Below the pieces are notes generated by a model. That model had not been told where the DNA came from, made no database searches, and worked only from the letters and a program-made list of their open reading frames with translations. Of a DNA stretch of 52,098 nt, positions 16,755 to 26,262 are shown one piece after another. The first letter of the stretch is position 1. Each line of letters starts with the position of its first letter. Source of the DNA: an uncultured Acidobacteriota bacterium (GTDB lineage Bacteria > Acidobacteriota > UBA6911 > CAINFC01); contig CAINFC010000021.1 in NCBI GenBank assembly GCA_903847975.1, positions 1 to 52,098 on the forward strand, given 5' to 3'. A program made the translations under genes and the position numbers.

Positions 16755-19370
16755 ATGGGTCGAAATGACATTATCCGATTGTTTTTTCTGCTTTCCTTCA
16801 TCCTCCCGGGCTTGCTACTGCCGGTCGATCCTCAAGAGTTCCTCAAAGCCGGACCGGTACGAGAATCCGCCGGCATGGCAGGAATCGCGCCGATAGCCAC
16901 TACCCAGGATTGGCCGGAAGACCTGCTGGGTGCGGTCTCGGAGGTCCTGCGCCAGAGACCCCGCCATGTTCTGCCGGGCTCCGACGCCAACCTCATCCTC
17001 ACCTCCCTGGATTTTCTGTCGGACGGCACTTCGGTTATGGCCACAGCGGTGATGAGGCCGGATCGGCCGCCGGATCCGGCTGTTTCGCTGCTCCGGTATC
17101 CGGGCATCCTGGTGACCGCGCGGCGCCAGGGATCGGAATGGCGTGCCGGACTATGGGAGACTTCGGATCTATCTCGACTTTCTACCCGCTCCCATGGGAG
17201 TCTGCGGGAAGGATCGGGGCCCGGGGGGCAGAACCGCAATGTGCAGTCTCCATCTTCCAAAGCGGCAGACGCTACCTGGAAGCTGCCCTGGAGGGATGGG
17301 CAGTCTTGGTTCTTTACCAACGGTCCCTTTGTTCCCGGCGCAGGCAGCCCTGTGGCCAGCGCTCTCGATTTCGCTCCTTCCCCGCTCCTGCTGGAACGGG
17401 ACCGGGAGGTGCGGGCGGCTTTCGCGGGAACGGTAGTCCGGAAGTGCACGGACGCACTGCAGACCGAGGTCTTGATTGCGGATGCGTCGGGATCCGCCCT
17501 CGAATATGCCCACCTGGAGAAAAATTCCGCCATGGACCTGATCGCCGGGACCACGACCGTGCGGCAGGGAGAACCATTGGGCGTGGTCCTCAACCGGCGT
17601 GGCTTCAACGGCACCTGCGGTGCGGTGAGCAGCGCCCATCTGACCGTGTCTCCGGGCAGCTGGAGCGGCGGAACCTTTCAGCCGCAGAGTGCTGTCGGAG
17701 CGCAGTTTTCCGGCTGGACCCTCGGCTCCGCCGGCTGTTTCACCAGCGGGGGCAACAGTCGATGCCTGGGAGATTCGCTTCTGTCGGATAACAGCCCGCC
17801 GCAGCTGACCCTCGGCGTGGCTGCCAATGGAGAAATCAATCCTGCCGGAGACCAGGATTTTCATTTCTTTTCCGGGAACCAGGGGGATGCTGTCACGATT
17901 ACCTTCAACCGTACCTCCGGCACGCTGGATCCCTTCCTGATGCTGTATGGTCCGGATGAAACTCTTTTCTACACCGACGACGACGGCGGAGCCTTTGCGC
18001 CCAACGCCCGGCTGGTCCGGCAGCTGCCGCAGACCGGGCGGTACCGTATCGTTGCCCGGGCGCAAACGGCCACCCAGACCGGCGGGTATGCCCTTGCGGT
18101 CAGCTCCGGGACCAGTGGAATCGACCCCGACGACGGCCGATGGCTGGCTTCCAAGGTATCGCTGGGAGGAACCATCAGCTCCACCACGGATGCCGACGGA
18201 TACTATTTCTATGGCACCACCGGCAGCATCGTCAGCATCACCATGCGGCGCACCGGGATTACGCTGGACAGCTTCCTGGAACTATACGACCCGAACGGCA
18301 CCTACCTGAATTCCAACAATGACGGGGGGGGAGCGGATTCCGGCGATGCCTGGCTGACCCACCTGCTTTCGTCTTCCGGTACTTTCCGGGTCAATGCCCG
18401 GTCCTACAATCAGTCTTCCTATGGCGGGTATACCATCCGGGTAACTTTGATGAAGCCCACCAATTATGCCGCCGGGAAATCCGCTTCGGCCTCTTCTGCC
18501 GACAACAGCCTGGTGGCTCCCTACAAGGCGATTGATGACGACCTGACCAGCCGATGGGCTTCGCTCCCCCAGGACCCGCAGTGGCTGCAGGTGGATCTGC
18601 TGCAGGCCCAGAGCATCGATTCCGCGGTCCTGCACTGGGCCGAAAACTACGGCAAGCGCTACTTCCTGCAGTTCTGGGAAAACGATGCCTGGAAAAACCT
18701 GGTTTACATTCCCGGAGGCAACGGGGGCACCGAGCGGCTCGGATTCCCCATGACCACCGCCCGCTACGTGCGGATCTACGTGGAGGAGAGCGTCCGGCAG
18801 AGCGGCTGCTCTCTCTGGGAATTCCAGGTATACAATTCCACCCTGGCGGTCATGCCGACGGTGCCCCCGGATACCGCCCCTCCGGACAACAAGGGTCACA
18901 CCGCCCCGCTCCCCCTGGCGGAAAACGATAAATCCAGCATCCTGGCCCTCTACGTCTACGACGGTGCCGGTGCCCAGGAACTCGTTCCCCTTCCAGGGGA
19001 TGACGAGGGAATTATGCCGCTCGGAACCCTTGGTAACGAAGGTATTCCCACGGCATCCATCGACATGATCCTCTCGGGGTATCCCGGAAGTGGCCTTAGA
19101 ATTCCATATTCCAGTATGCTTTCCTTCCGAGGAAGTGCCTTCGACAATGATTCGGATGGCCAGGCAGGGATTGTGGCCTACGAGTGGGCTTCTAATCGGG
19201 ACGGTATTCTAAGCACTTCTGCATCTTTTTCAAGAAACATGGCGTCGTTGAAGCCTGGCCAACACACTATTTCTTTCCGTGCAAGAAATAACGAGGACAT
19301 ATGGTCGGAGCCGGAACTTTTGCCATGGACAATTGTCTCTTATCTTTTTCTTCCATTAGTCATGCGATAA
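16755..19370 (+). CDS. Secreted multidomain protein: degenerate M23-like, two PPC domains, F5/8C (discoidin)
   Basis: This 871-residue protein starts at an ATG preceded by GAGAGGAGG and has a signal peptide (about 1-24). Residues about 190-330 resemble an M23 (LytM) fold, with ASALDFAP and SSAHLTVSPGSW at the positions of the usual HxxxD and HxH motifs, so at least two metal-binding histidines appear to be missing. Two PPC (bacterial pre-peptidase C-terminal) domains follow (about 360-455 and 470-570; DGDAVTITF-like and TYLNSNNDGG phrases), then an F5/8 type C carbohydrate-binding domain (about 575-700) and an Ig/PKD-like domain (about 760-855). It ends YLFLPLVMR, the tag shared with its upstream neighbours. 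It probably binds cell wall or polysaccharide rather than cutting it. Its last 290 bp are AT-richer than the rest. Confidence 0.82.
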   Translation: MGRNDIIRLFFLLSFILPGLLLPVDPQEFLKAGPVRESAGMAGIAPIATTQDWPEDLLGAVSEVLRQRPRHVLPGSDANLILTSLDFLSDGTSVMATAVMRPDRPPDPAVSLLRYPGILVTARRQGSEWRAGLWETSDLSRLSTRSHGSLREGSGPGGQNRNVQSPSSKAADATWKLPWRDGQSWFFTNGPFVPGAGSPVASALDFAPSPLLLERDREVRAAFAGTVVRKCTDALQTEVLIADASGSALEYAHLEKNSAMDLIAGTTTVRQGEPLGVVLNRRGFNGTCGAVSSAHLTVSPGSWSGGTFQPQSAVGAQFSGWTLGSAGCFTSGGNSRCLGDSLLSDNSPPQLTLGVAANGEINPAGDQDFHFFSGNQGDAVTITFNRTSGTLDPFLMLYGPDETLFYTDDDGGAFAPNARLVRQLPQTGRYRIVARAQTATQTGGYALAVSSGTSGIDPDDGRWLASKVSLGGTISSTTDADGYYFYGTTGSIVSITMRRTGITLDSFLELYDPNGTYLNSNNDGGGADSGDAWLTHLLSSSGTFRVNARSYNQSSYGGYTIRVTLMKPTNYAAGKSASASSADNSLVAPYKAIDDDLTSRWASLPQDPQWLQVDLLQAQSIDSAVLHWAENYGKRYFLQFWENDAWKNLVYIPGGNGGTERLGFPMTTARYVRIYVEESVRQSGCSLWEFQVYNSTLAVMPTVPPDTAPPDNKGHTAPLPLAENDKSSILALYVYDGAGAQELVPLPGDDEGIMPLGTLGNEGIPTASIDMILSGYPGSGLRIPYSSMLSFRGSAFDNDSDGQAGIVAYEWASNRDGILSTSASFSRNMASLKPGQHTISFRARNNEDIWSEPELLPWTIVSYLFLPLVMR

Positions 19371-19372
19371 AT

Positions 19373-22111
19373 TCATCTGAAGTTATCAACCATCATCAGG
19401 TCAGATTCGCTGCGATCCTCTATGGACCATACAATCCATCTTGCATCACGACTAACCGTTATGGGGAAAGTAGCTGTAAGCCTAATATTATTAATGGCAC
19501 CTAGAGTATCGATTATTTCGTTGGAAAAATGAAAAAACCGAATAGGAACCGCCCCATTCGGCTGAGAGTCCTTAAAATCAAGAAAAATTATTCCCTTATC
19601 AACAACAACCCAGTGTCCACGCCTTACAGATGACAATTTTATTAGAGCCTTTTCTCCTCTCCCTTCAGGTGATACACTCCATAGTCCTGGAAGGCTATAT
19701 TCTTTGATATAATAAAGGTTTATACCATCAGAAGAAATCTGTACTTCCTGTCCGCCATGCTGTGTTATTTGTTGGATGTTCTTTCCAAACGAATCCATCC
19801 TGCATATTTGGGAGGTTCCCGAACCTGTAGAGCAGAAATAGATGAAGTTTCCTTCAGGAGACCAGGTGGGGTGGAACTCATTTATGGAGTTATGAGTTAT
19901 TTGTCTAAGATCACTACCATCAATTTTTATTGTGAAAATACTTAATTTCCCTTCAGTTTCACAATCGAAAGTAATTTCTTGGCTACTAGGAGACCATTGG
20001 GGAGAAGAAGGCCTTCGCATCCCTTTGAAGTGAGTGAGCTGTACTACGTTGGATCCATCCGCACTGCAGGTATAGATTTCCATCCAGCCGGAGCGATCTG
20101 ATACAAAAGCGATCCTATCTCCATTTGGAGAAAAAGACGGATTAATCTCTTTTCGTGTTGAATTGGCAATTCGTGTGGGGGGAAGAGCGGGTTTCCCGGG
20201 CGCCGGCAGTTCCATCTTCCACAGATTGTAGTCGGTCAGGGGGCGCATCAAAGCCAAGCGGGGTGTTTGCCCCCGGCTGATACTGGGCCACCATGCATCC
20301 TCAGTTCCGGATATCCTTAAAGGCTCCTCTCCCAATGATGCTTGGATTCGCCAGAAACAGATGCGTCCTGCACGGTTTGATGAAAAAATAATATCCCGGC
20401 TGTCGTTTGTCCACGTGATACCGTTAAGCGTACGGCCGTCCTTGGTTAGCCTCCGGCCATCTCCCGTGCCAACATAGTTTGCCAGAGGATAGATGAAAAT
20501 GTCATTAATCGGGTTGTAGTTTCCCAGGACCCGAGTTGTGGCCAGGTTTTTCCCATCCGGGGAAAAGGCGCAGTCCACATCCCCCACGGTCTTTTCCGGC
20601 GGAGTGGTGAGCCTGCGTACCTTTTGTCCTGATTCTGCCGAGATCAGGTAGATCGACCAGGGATCCGTTTTGTTCTCCCGGTCGACCACCCCCAGGTACT
20701 TGCTATCCGGGGTCCAGGAAACCACTGACCACTGCGGAAGACCGCCGATGGCGGCCAGCTTGCGCTCCGTACCGCCGAGCGGCGAAACCAGGTAAACGGA
20801 CTTCTCCTTGCTGCCGTCGCGCACAAAGGCGATCTGGCTGCCGTCCGGCGACCAGGCCGGGGCAATGTCCGCCGCAGGATCGCTGGTCAGGCGCAGGGCC
20901 TTATCGCTCTGCACCATCTTGACGTAGATGTCGAAGTTGTCCTGCCGCTCCCCGTCCCAGCTGAAGGCCACCTGGTTACCGTCCGGGGATAGGCTGGGGT
21001 GCTGCTGCTTTCCGGGATAGCTCGCCAGAGGGATTACGTCGTACTCCTGCGGGCGGACCTGCGGACGGAACAGGTAAACCAGGGTGGCACCCAGGAGAAG
21101 CATCAGCATACCGCCGGCGGCCCACATCCACCAGCGGACCCGAAACTTTCTAGGAGGCTCCTCCGCAGCGGCCTGCGCCCGGGAGCGCCCCGAGAACAGC
21201 TCATCGCGCAGGTCCTCCAGCTCCGCCCGGATCTCGTCCATGTGCTGGTAGCGTCGCGCCGGGTCCTTGCGCAAGCAGCGGCTGACGATCCGCTCCAGCT
21301 CCGCAGGCGTTCCTTCCTTCATCGCTTCGGGCTCCTCGGACAGGATTGCCGACAGGGTGGCCAGGGTGCCGCCGCCCCGGAAAGGCCGCCGGCCGCAGAT
21401 CATCTCGTAGAGCATGGATCCGAAGGAGAAAATATCCGAGCGGATATCGACCGGCTTGCCCTGCGCCTGCTCCGGGGACATGTAGGCCAGGGTGCCCATG
21501 ATCATTCCCGCTTCGGTCTCCGAGCGGGTGAAGGTAGGGGCCTCCTGGGAATCGCTTTCCAGGGGATGGATCAGTTTGGCCAAACCGAAATCGAGGATTT
21601 TGATCAGCCCCCGCTCCGTGATCATAATGTTGCCCGGCTTGATGTCGCGGTGGATGATTCCCGCGGTGTGGGCCGCTGCCAGGGCATCGGCAATCTGGAT
21701 GGCGCTGTCGAGAAGCTCCTTGAGCGGTAGGCCGTTGGCCCCGATCGGCTTGTTCAGAGGCTTCCCGTCGACCAGCTCCATTACGATGAAGAGGATTCCT
21801 TCGTCGGAATCAATATCGTAGACCTGGATGATGTTGGGGTGCCTCAGTGCGGAAGCCGCCTTGGCTTCCTGGATAAAACGGCGCTGGTGCTCCGGATCGG
21901 GAATAACCTTCTGGGAAAGCGTTTTAATGGCAACCGTGCTGCCCAGCCGGGTATTGATGGCCTTGTAGACCATTCCCATGCCGCCCTCTCCGAGCTTTTC
22001 CACAATCTTGTAATGGTGCAGGCTTCTGCCCGTCAGGTCCTGGGACCGGGCCTCCTCCTGAGAGCGGTTCTTCTGCAGATGACCGAAATCGGGAAGGGTT
22101 TCTGGGTCCAT
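19373..22111 (-). CDS. Membrane Ser/Thr protein kinase with PD40/TolB-like propeller
   Basis: The ATG at 22111 gives 912 residues and follows AAGGATAATGCC; upstream in-frame starts lack a binding site. The cytoplasmic kinase domain (about 34-300) is complete: P-loop GEGGMGMVY (41-49), catalytic K63, HRDIKPGN with D155, DFG at 174-176 and the APE-equivalent SPEQ. One transmembrane helix follows (about 327-348, [14 protein letters not shown]), and the external half (about 365-900) is built of PD40/WD40-like repeats with SPDG and [10 protein letters not shown] phrases as in TolB. This is the common acidobacterial Pkn architecture for sensing an external ligand and phosphorylating internal proteins. 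The gene ends two bases from its convergent neighbour. The C-terminal 800 bp are markedly AT-richer than the kinase part. Confidence 0.93.
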   Translation of the reverse strand: MDPETLPDFGHLQKNRSQEEARSQDLTGRSLHHYKIVEKLGEGGMGMVYKAINTRLGSTVAIKTLSQKVIPDPEHQRRFIQEAKAASALRHPNIIQVYDIDSDEGILFIVMELVDGKPLNKPIGANGLPLKELLDSAIQIADALAAAHTAGIIHRDIKPGNIMITERGLIKILDFGLAKLIHPLESDSQEAPTFTRSETEAGMIMGTLAYMSPEQAQGKPVDIRSDIFSFGSMLYEMICGRRPFRGGGTLATLSAILSEEPEAMKEGTPAELERIVSRCLRKDPARRYQHMDEIRAELEDLRDELFSGRSRAQAAAEEPPRKFRVRWWMWAAGGMLMLLLGATLVYLFRPQVRPQEYDVIPLASYPGKQQHPSLSPDGNQVAFSWDGERQDNFDIYVKMVQSDKALRLTSDPAADIAPAWSPDGSQIAFVRDGSKEKSVYLVSPLGGTERKLAAIGGLPQWSVVSWTPDSKYLGVVDRENKTDPWSIYLISAESGQKVRRLTTPPEKTVGDVDCAFSPDGKNLATTRVLGNYNPINDIFIYPLANYVGTGDGRRLTKDGRTLNGITWTNDSRDIIFSSNRAGRICFWRIQASLGEEPLRISGTEDAWWPSISRGQTPRLALMRPLTDYNLWKMELPAPGKPALPPTRIANSTRKEINPSFSPNGDRIAFVSDRSGWMEIYTCSADGSNVVQLTHFKGMRRPSSPQWSPSSQEITFDCETEGKLSIFTIKIDGSDLRQITHNSINEFHPTWSPEGNFIYFCSTGSGTSQICRMDSFGKNIQQITQHGGQEVQISSDGINLYYIKEYSLPGLWSVSPEGRGEKALIKLSSVRRGHWVVVDKGIIFLDFKDSQPNGAVPIRFFHFSNEIIDTLGAINNIRLTATFPITVSRDARWIVWSIEDRSESDLMMVDNFR

Positions 22112-22215
22112 GGCATTATCCTTCAAGCATGTGCTGGAAAAGGCATCCGAAAACAGGCCCCGTGATTCAAGGGTTAACTGTCCTGATTGTAATTTCGTAT
22201 CCGGAAGGATGTCAA

Positions 22216-22452
22216 GTGACTTCAATCCCCGGGCTGAGCCAGCTGATCCATGCCGACGGGAAGATGTCGGGTGCCTCGGAAAAGGTGGATTTCGAAGACT
22301 GGAAACCGGTCGCTCGGTCACGGGAAGTGCACTTTCTCCGGCCGGACGGCAAAGAACTCGACGTGAAAAGCGATAGGGACGGTCGCAAAGATATGGTTCA
22401 ATCTATTCCCTTGACGCCTTTCCGTATTTATCGTAACTTGATCCTTTTATAG
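22216..22452 (+). CDS. Possible small protein, 78 residues (GTG start)
   Basis: An open frame starts at GTG 22216 with a good AAGGA site eight bases upstream. It reads [19 protein letters not shown], then [19 protein letters not shown] and [17 protein letters not shown], a charge pattern more like a real protein than a shadow. I do not recognise a family. It lies between the kinase start and the HDAC-family gene, and the frame runs over the gap otherwise left without a gene. It could also be a decayed fragment. Confidence 0.3.
   Translation: MTSIPGLSQLIHADGKMSGASEKVDFEDWKPVARSREVHFLRPDGKELDVKSDRDGRKDMVQSIPLTPFRIYRNLILL
22411..22439 (+). promoter_or_regulatory. Possible sigma-70 promoter for the deacetylase/acetyltransferase pair
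   Basis: TTGACG (22411-22416) is followed after 17 bp by TAACTT (22434-22439), 66 bp before the ATG at 22505. The -35 is close to consensus, the -10 only partly. Confidence 0.3.
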
Positions 22453-22504
22453 GAGTTTCTCCGGCAATCATCATGCCGGGGAAACTGCAGCCCTTGGGGT
22501 AAAT

Positions 22505-23266
22505 ATGCAGGTGATTTTCGATCGCCAGTTCTGCCGATCCGATTACGCCGACGACAACGCCGCTTCGCCCGGACGTATGGAAGCCGCAATGAGCGGACTG
22601 TGGGCGAGCGGCTGGGAGATCCGCTCCCCCATGCCGGCCACCCGGGAAGAGCTGCTCCTGACGCATGAAAAGACCTACCTGGAAGCGGTGGCCCGAAATC
22701 CCGGTCGATACGCCATGGCCAGCCTCGCTGCCGGAGGAGCCATCCTGGCCGCGCGCGTGGCGCGGAAAGGGGAACCTGCCTTTGCCTGCATCCGCCCGCC
22801 CGGACATCACGCTTCCTGCGGAGACGCCTGGGGCTATTGCACGTTCAACAATCTGGTGGTGGCCCTGCTGGTTTTACGGGAGGAAAAGCTGATTCAGAGC
22901 GCTCTGGTTATCGACATCGACGCCCACACCGGCGACGGCACCCGGAAGTTGTTGAGCGGCTGGGCACAGGCGGAGGTCTTCAATCCCTTTGCTGGTAATG
23001 CCGCGGAGTATCATGACGCAGTGGCAGCACGCCTCACCACGGCTCGCCCTGTGGACATGGTCGCCGTATCGGCCGGATTCGACAACTATCGCCTGGATGC
23101 CGGCGGCAAGCTGGACACCCACGACTTCGAGCTCCTGGGCCGGTCGATCGCTCAGGCCGCGCATCGCCTCTCCGCAGGCCGCCGGTTTGCGGTATTGGAA
23201 GGGGGCTACTATTTACCGGACCTGGGAGCTAATGTTCTGGCCTTTTGCCGAGGACTGAACGGATGA
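22505..23266 (+). CDS. Histone deacetylase-superfamily amidohydrolase
   Basis: This 253-residue cytoplasmic enzyme belongs to the HDAC/AcuC/acetylpolyamine amidohydrolase superfamily, which removes acetyl or acyl groups from lysine or polyamines using one zinc. Diagnostic motifs are all present in order: RPPGHHAS (about 97-104, the paired active-site histidines), GYCTFNN, the zinc-binding DIDAHTGDGT (canonical DxDxHxGxGT), and SAGFDNYRLDAGG, which supplies the third zinc aspartate. At about 250 residues it is shorter than typical family members (300-380). Its stop overlaps the start of an acetyltransferase by ATGA, implying coupled translation of opposing activities. The substrate is unknown. 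Confidence 0.9.
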   Translation: MQVIFDRQFCRSDYADDNAASPGRMEAAMSGLWASGWEIRSPMPATREELLLTHEKTYLEAVARNPGRYAMASLAAGGAILAARVARKGEPAFACIRPPGHHASCGDAWGYCTFNNLVVALLVLREEKLIQSALVIDIDAHTGDGTRKLLSGWAQAEVFNPFAGNAAEYHDAVAARLTTARPVDMVAVSAGFDNYRLDAGGKLDTHDFELLGRSIAQAAHRLSAGRRFAVLEGGYYLPDLGANVLAFCRGLNG

Positions 23267-23598
23267 TCCATCATCTCATGAATGGTTTGATTTTAAAGAG
23301 AGTGCCGCGCGGAACCGATCCGGACCAGGCTCATTACGACTGGTTCGATATCGAAATGCGCGATATCCAGGTGGGAAAAACCCGTTGCCGCATCGATCCG
23401 GACCGACTGATCATCTACTCCATCATGATTTATCCGGAATACGAGCGCAACGGTTACGGCAAAGCGGTTATCGACTACTTTAAAACCCGATATCCGGTGA
23501 TCGTTGCCGATCGGGTGCGTTTTACGGCTCGCAGCTTTTGGAGCCGTTTGGGCTTTGTCGCCGAAACCGAAGATCGCTACCTCTGGAAGCAACACTGA
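23263..23598 (+). CDS. Small GNAT-type acetyltransferase
   Basis: This is a 111-residue protein with the start at ATG 23263, inside the ATGA that also ends the deacetylase gene. It has a minimal GNAT core: strand 4 IYSIMIYPEYERNGYGKAV, where ERNGYGK is the acetyl-CoA pyrophosphate-binding Q/RxxGxG/A motif, and the C-terminal ARSFWSRLGFVAE, typical of the last GNAT helix and strand. The N-terminal third is shorter than usual and the acceptor substrate cannot be inferred. Coupling to an HDAC-family deacetylase suggests reversible acetylation of a shared target, which is inference. Confidence 0.82.
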   Translation: MIHHLMNGLILKRVPRGTDPDQAHYDWFDIEMRDIQVGKTRCRIDPDRLIIYSIMIYPEYERNGYGKAVIDYFKTRYPVIVADRVRFTARSFWSRLGFVAETEDRYLWKQH

Positions 23599-24047
23599 CC
23601 TCACCTTCCCATCTTCCTGTGTTTTACCGCTTCATCAAAAAAAGATCATCTCGCATAAAGTCGTGAAAAGCCCTGCAAGGGCTTCGGATCGCAGCCTAGG
23701 GTTGGCGTGCTTCGCGCCTACCCTGGGTAGGAATGTTCGGAGGAGGCAACCCTGTAAGGGTTGCGCATAATCCGGCAATGGCAGGTGTTTGCGCAGCCCT
23801 TACAGGGCTGCTTGTGAATAATCCGCCCACCCGGGGTAGCGCCTCAGAGGCGCTACCCCGGGCTGTGATCGGGAACCCCTTTGGGGTTCCCGACTTTGTT
23901 CGGCGCCGACAAAGCTGGTTTCCATGGAAGGATGGATGCCAATGGTTCGCATCAGGATCCGGTTCCCATGGCCACCCGGTGCAACCAGGCGCGCCGCACG
24001 AAACCTGCAAGCCAGGAAGCGGTGCCGATATTTCCCGGGGCGGCGAA
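23599..24047. repeat. Modular intergenic hairpin array, locus 2
   Basis: This gap between convergent genes contains the most complete copy of the module series: A (AAGCCCTGCAAGGGCTT, 23668-23684), B (CCTAGGGTTGGCG ... CGCCTACCCTGGG, 23691-23731), C (CAACCCTGTAAGGGTTGCGCA, 23747-23767), D (GCGCAGCCCTTACAGGGCTG, 23791-23810), E (ACCCGGGGTAGCGCC mirrored, 23829-23870) and F (GGGAACCCCTTTGGGGTTCCC, 23871-23891). The rest, to 24047, shows no gene or clear structure. The array could double as a bidirectional transcription barrier. Confidence 0.8.
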
Positions 24048-24614
24048 TTAGGTGCTGGTCGCCTTGACCTCGGTTTGCCGCGTGGGGACAAGTTTACGAT
24101 CCGGCAGGCCCGGAACGGGGACGCCGCGATGTCTGAGAGACTGTGCCAGGTTGTGCTTGAAATCGTCGGCCGTCTGTCGGAGTGCCGTTTGCAGTGCAGC
24201 AAGCGATTTCGGACCAGGGATGCGGTCGAGGACCATTCGGGCGTCTTCACGCAGGTCCGGGTTCTTAAGAAGCGGTGCGATCCGATCGACCGATTCCTCG
24301 CCGGCAATCTCCGAGAGCATCCAGAGCAATTCACGGCGGACCAAGGCAGATCCGCCAGCGGACAAAAGGTCGAGCAATCCGCTTACCACCGCAGTTTTTT
24401 GCGCTTCCGGCGCGGCCGGGTGGCCCACATGCCGGACAATTTTCCACATGGCTCGCAGGGCGGCGCGGCCGACTTCCCGTTCCGCCCCGGCCACCAGCTC
24501 GGCCAGAGGCGGGAGGGCAGGGGCGCCAACTTCGCCGGCGCCCAGCCAGGCGGCCGTCCGCACATCCGGCCGGTTGCTCTTGATGTTTTCGAGAAGGGAA
24601 TCCAGGGAGGCCAT
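24048..24614 (-). CDS. HEAT-repeat protein
   Basis: This is a 188-residue protein without a signal peptide. The ATG at 24614 is preceded by GAAGAAGG; an in-frame TTG lies six codons upstream. Helical repeats of about 35 residues are visible, for example SNRPDVRTAAWLGAGEVG, LVAGAEREVGRAALRAMW, ALVRRELLWMLSEIAGE and LKNPDLREDARMVLDRIPG. These are HEAT/PBS-lyase-like alpha solenoids used for protein-protein contact. It follows the Gfo/Idh/MocA oxidoreductase by 90 bp on the same strand. A HEAT protein beside a carbohydrate-catabolic oxidoreductase has no obvious enzymatic role; a scaffold is a guess. Confidence 0.85.
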   Translation of the reverse strand: MASLDSLLENIKSNRPDVRTAAWLGAGEVGAPALPPLAELVAGAEREVGRAALRAMWKIVRHVGHPAAPEAQKTAVVSGLLDLLSAGGSALVRRELLWMLSEIAGEESVDRIAPLLKNPDLREDARMVLDRIPGPKSLAALQTALRQTADDFKHNLAQSLRHRGVPVPGLPDRKLVPTRQTEVKATST

Positions 24615-24704
24615 ACTTTTACCTTCTTCCAAAATGGTATCGAACGAAATGATTTGTGCCGCCCGCCCGGACCCTCTAACGGGTGCCGGGACTTCCGGCG
24701 AGTG

Positions 24705-26060
24705 TCATAAGCTGTAGGGGTAGCGCTGCGGACGGCTCATCAGCCGCCGGGCTTCCTCGTCCCCCACGATTTCCATCTTCTGCTGATCCCACTGCAGCTT
24801 GCGCCCCAGGATGTAGGAAAGGTTCCCCAGAATCGTGAGGTTGGCCACCCCGACGCCTGCCTCGATGTTCATGATCGTCTTCCGGCCCGTTCGGATCCCA
24901 TGGAACCAGTCTTCCATGTGTCCGGGGCTTTTGTAAACCTCTTGGGCTCCGGCAGGTGGTTTCCAGTCGCGGACTTTTCTTTCGGCCCAGGTGCCGCCAT
25001 CCCCGCCCCAGTGCATGCATCGGCCGTTTTCGCCATGATAGATGGCACCATATCCGGGTCGGGTGATTTTGGTGATGCCGTCCTTCAGCTCCTCCTCCGC
25101 TCTCGTTTCGGCAGCCGGCAGCTGCTCGTTCGGCATCTGTGTCCAGGTCATCGTCCAGTCGGGATTCCGGAAGGTATAGGTCACGCGCATAAGCACCGCA
25201 GAATCCCATAGTCCCAGGGGCGGCGGCGTCCCCGTAGCTTCGACAGTCACCGGGCCGGTTCCGTCCTGGCCCATCCACCACATGGCGCAGCTCATGACGT
25301 GGGCCCCGCGGTCGCGGATCTGCCCGCCGCCCGATTCCAGCAGCCAGCGGAACACGCCATGAAGGTACTTCGGGTTGTAGGGCCTCCAGCGCAGCGGACC
25401 CAGCCATAAGTCCCAATCCAGGGCCGGCGGCGGATCGCTGTCGGGGACAGGCTGGTCGTCGACCGGGCTGGGATAGTGGAAGCACTCGACATGACTAACC
25501 TTGCCGATCGCGCCGTTGGCCAGGAAGCGGTGCATCAGATAGGCTTCCGGCTGCGAGCGGCCCTGCGATCCGACCTGGATGGCCACCTTGTGCCGGGTGC
25601 CGGCGGCGATCATGGCTTTGCCCTCTTCGATGGTGCAGCAGGCGGGTTTTTCCACATAGATGTGTTTCCCGCACTCGGCGGCGTGGACCACCTGGACGCC
25701 ATGCCAGTGGTCCGGTGTTCCGATGACCACCGCATCGATATCCTTGCGCTGCAGAAGGTAGCGATAGTCGCGATAGGGCGTCGCGCCGGGAATCTCCTTG
25801 GCTCCCTGGGCCAGTCGCGTTTCGTCCACATCGCACACCGCGACGCTCACCGCCGCTCCCTGTTCGCGCAGGGCAGCCAATTCGCGGAAAAGCCCGCGGG
25901 AGCGCCCGCCCCAGCCGATGTGCCCGATGGCGATCCGGTCATTGGCGCCTTTTCGGCCTTGAGCCGCAAGCACGCCGGACGGGATCAGCAAGGGGGCCGC
26001 CAGAGCGGCCCGGGTCGTTTTCAGGAATGTGCGCCTTGGTACTCGTGGAAACTGTTTCAT
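24705..26060 (-). CDS. Tat-exported Gfo/Idh/MocA-family oxidoreductase
   Basis: This 451-residue NAD(P)-dependent oxidoreductase or glycosidase-like enzyme acts on sugars. I chose the ATG at 26060 because GGGAG lies nine bases upstream. The N-terminus VPRRTFLKTTRAALAAP is a twin-arginine signal, so the folded enzyme and cofactor are exported. The Rossmann motif IAIGHIGWGGRSRG is at about 43-56, and EKP at 137-139 is the family lysine-containing motif. The C-terminal substrate domain has DRGAHVMSCAMWWMG and WFHGIRTGRK, typical of the exported planctomycete/acidobacterial branch. Some relatives cleave glycosides by an NAD-dependent redox mechanism. It lies downstream of a TonB receptor and LacI regulator in the same orientation. 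Confidence 0.9.
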   Translation of the reverse strand: MKQFPRVPRRTFLKTTRAALAAPLLIPSGVLAAQGRKGANDRIAIGHIGWGGRSRGLFRELAALREQGAAVSVAVCDVDETRLAQGAKEIPGATPYRDYRYLLQRKDIDAVVIGTPDHWHGVQVVHAAECGKHIYVEKPACCTIEEGKAMIAAGTRHKVAIQVGSQGRSQPEAYLMHRFLANGAIGKVSHVECFHYPSPVDDQPVPDSDPPPALDWDLWLGPLRWRPYNPKYLHGVFRWLLESGGGQIRDRGAHVMSCAMWWMGQDGTGPVTVEATGTPPPLGLWDSAVLMRVTYTFRNPDWTMTWTQMPNEQLPAAETRAEEELKDGITKITRPGYGAIYHGENGRCMHWGGDGGTWAERKVRDWKPPAGAQEVYKSPGHMEDWFHGIRTGRKTIMNIEAGVGVANLTILGNLSYILGRKLQWDQQKMEIVGDEEARRLMSRPQRYPYSL

Positions 26061-26262
26061 AGATTCATCTCCCATTCCTCGCAGGTAAGCCGGCTCCGCA
26101 TGCACATCGAGGACCTGCACCGACCATCGCCGGGAAGGGGTCGGATGGTCCTGTAATCCGCTGCCCAAAGACAGTCGAACCGATATTTCGCATGGCCGAC
26201 ATGAAGCAATATTACAGCTACATCGGGGCAATCACAAGAACAGAAGGAGAATCCTTTTTCCT

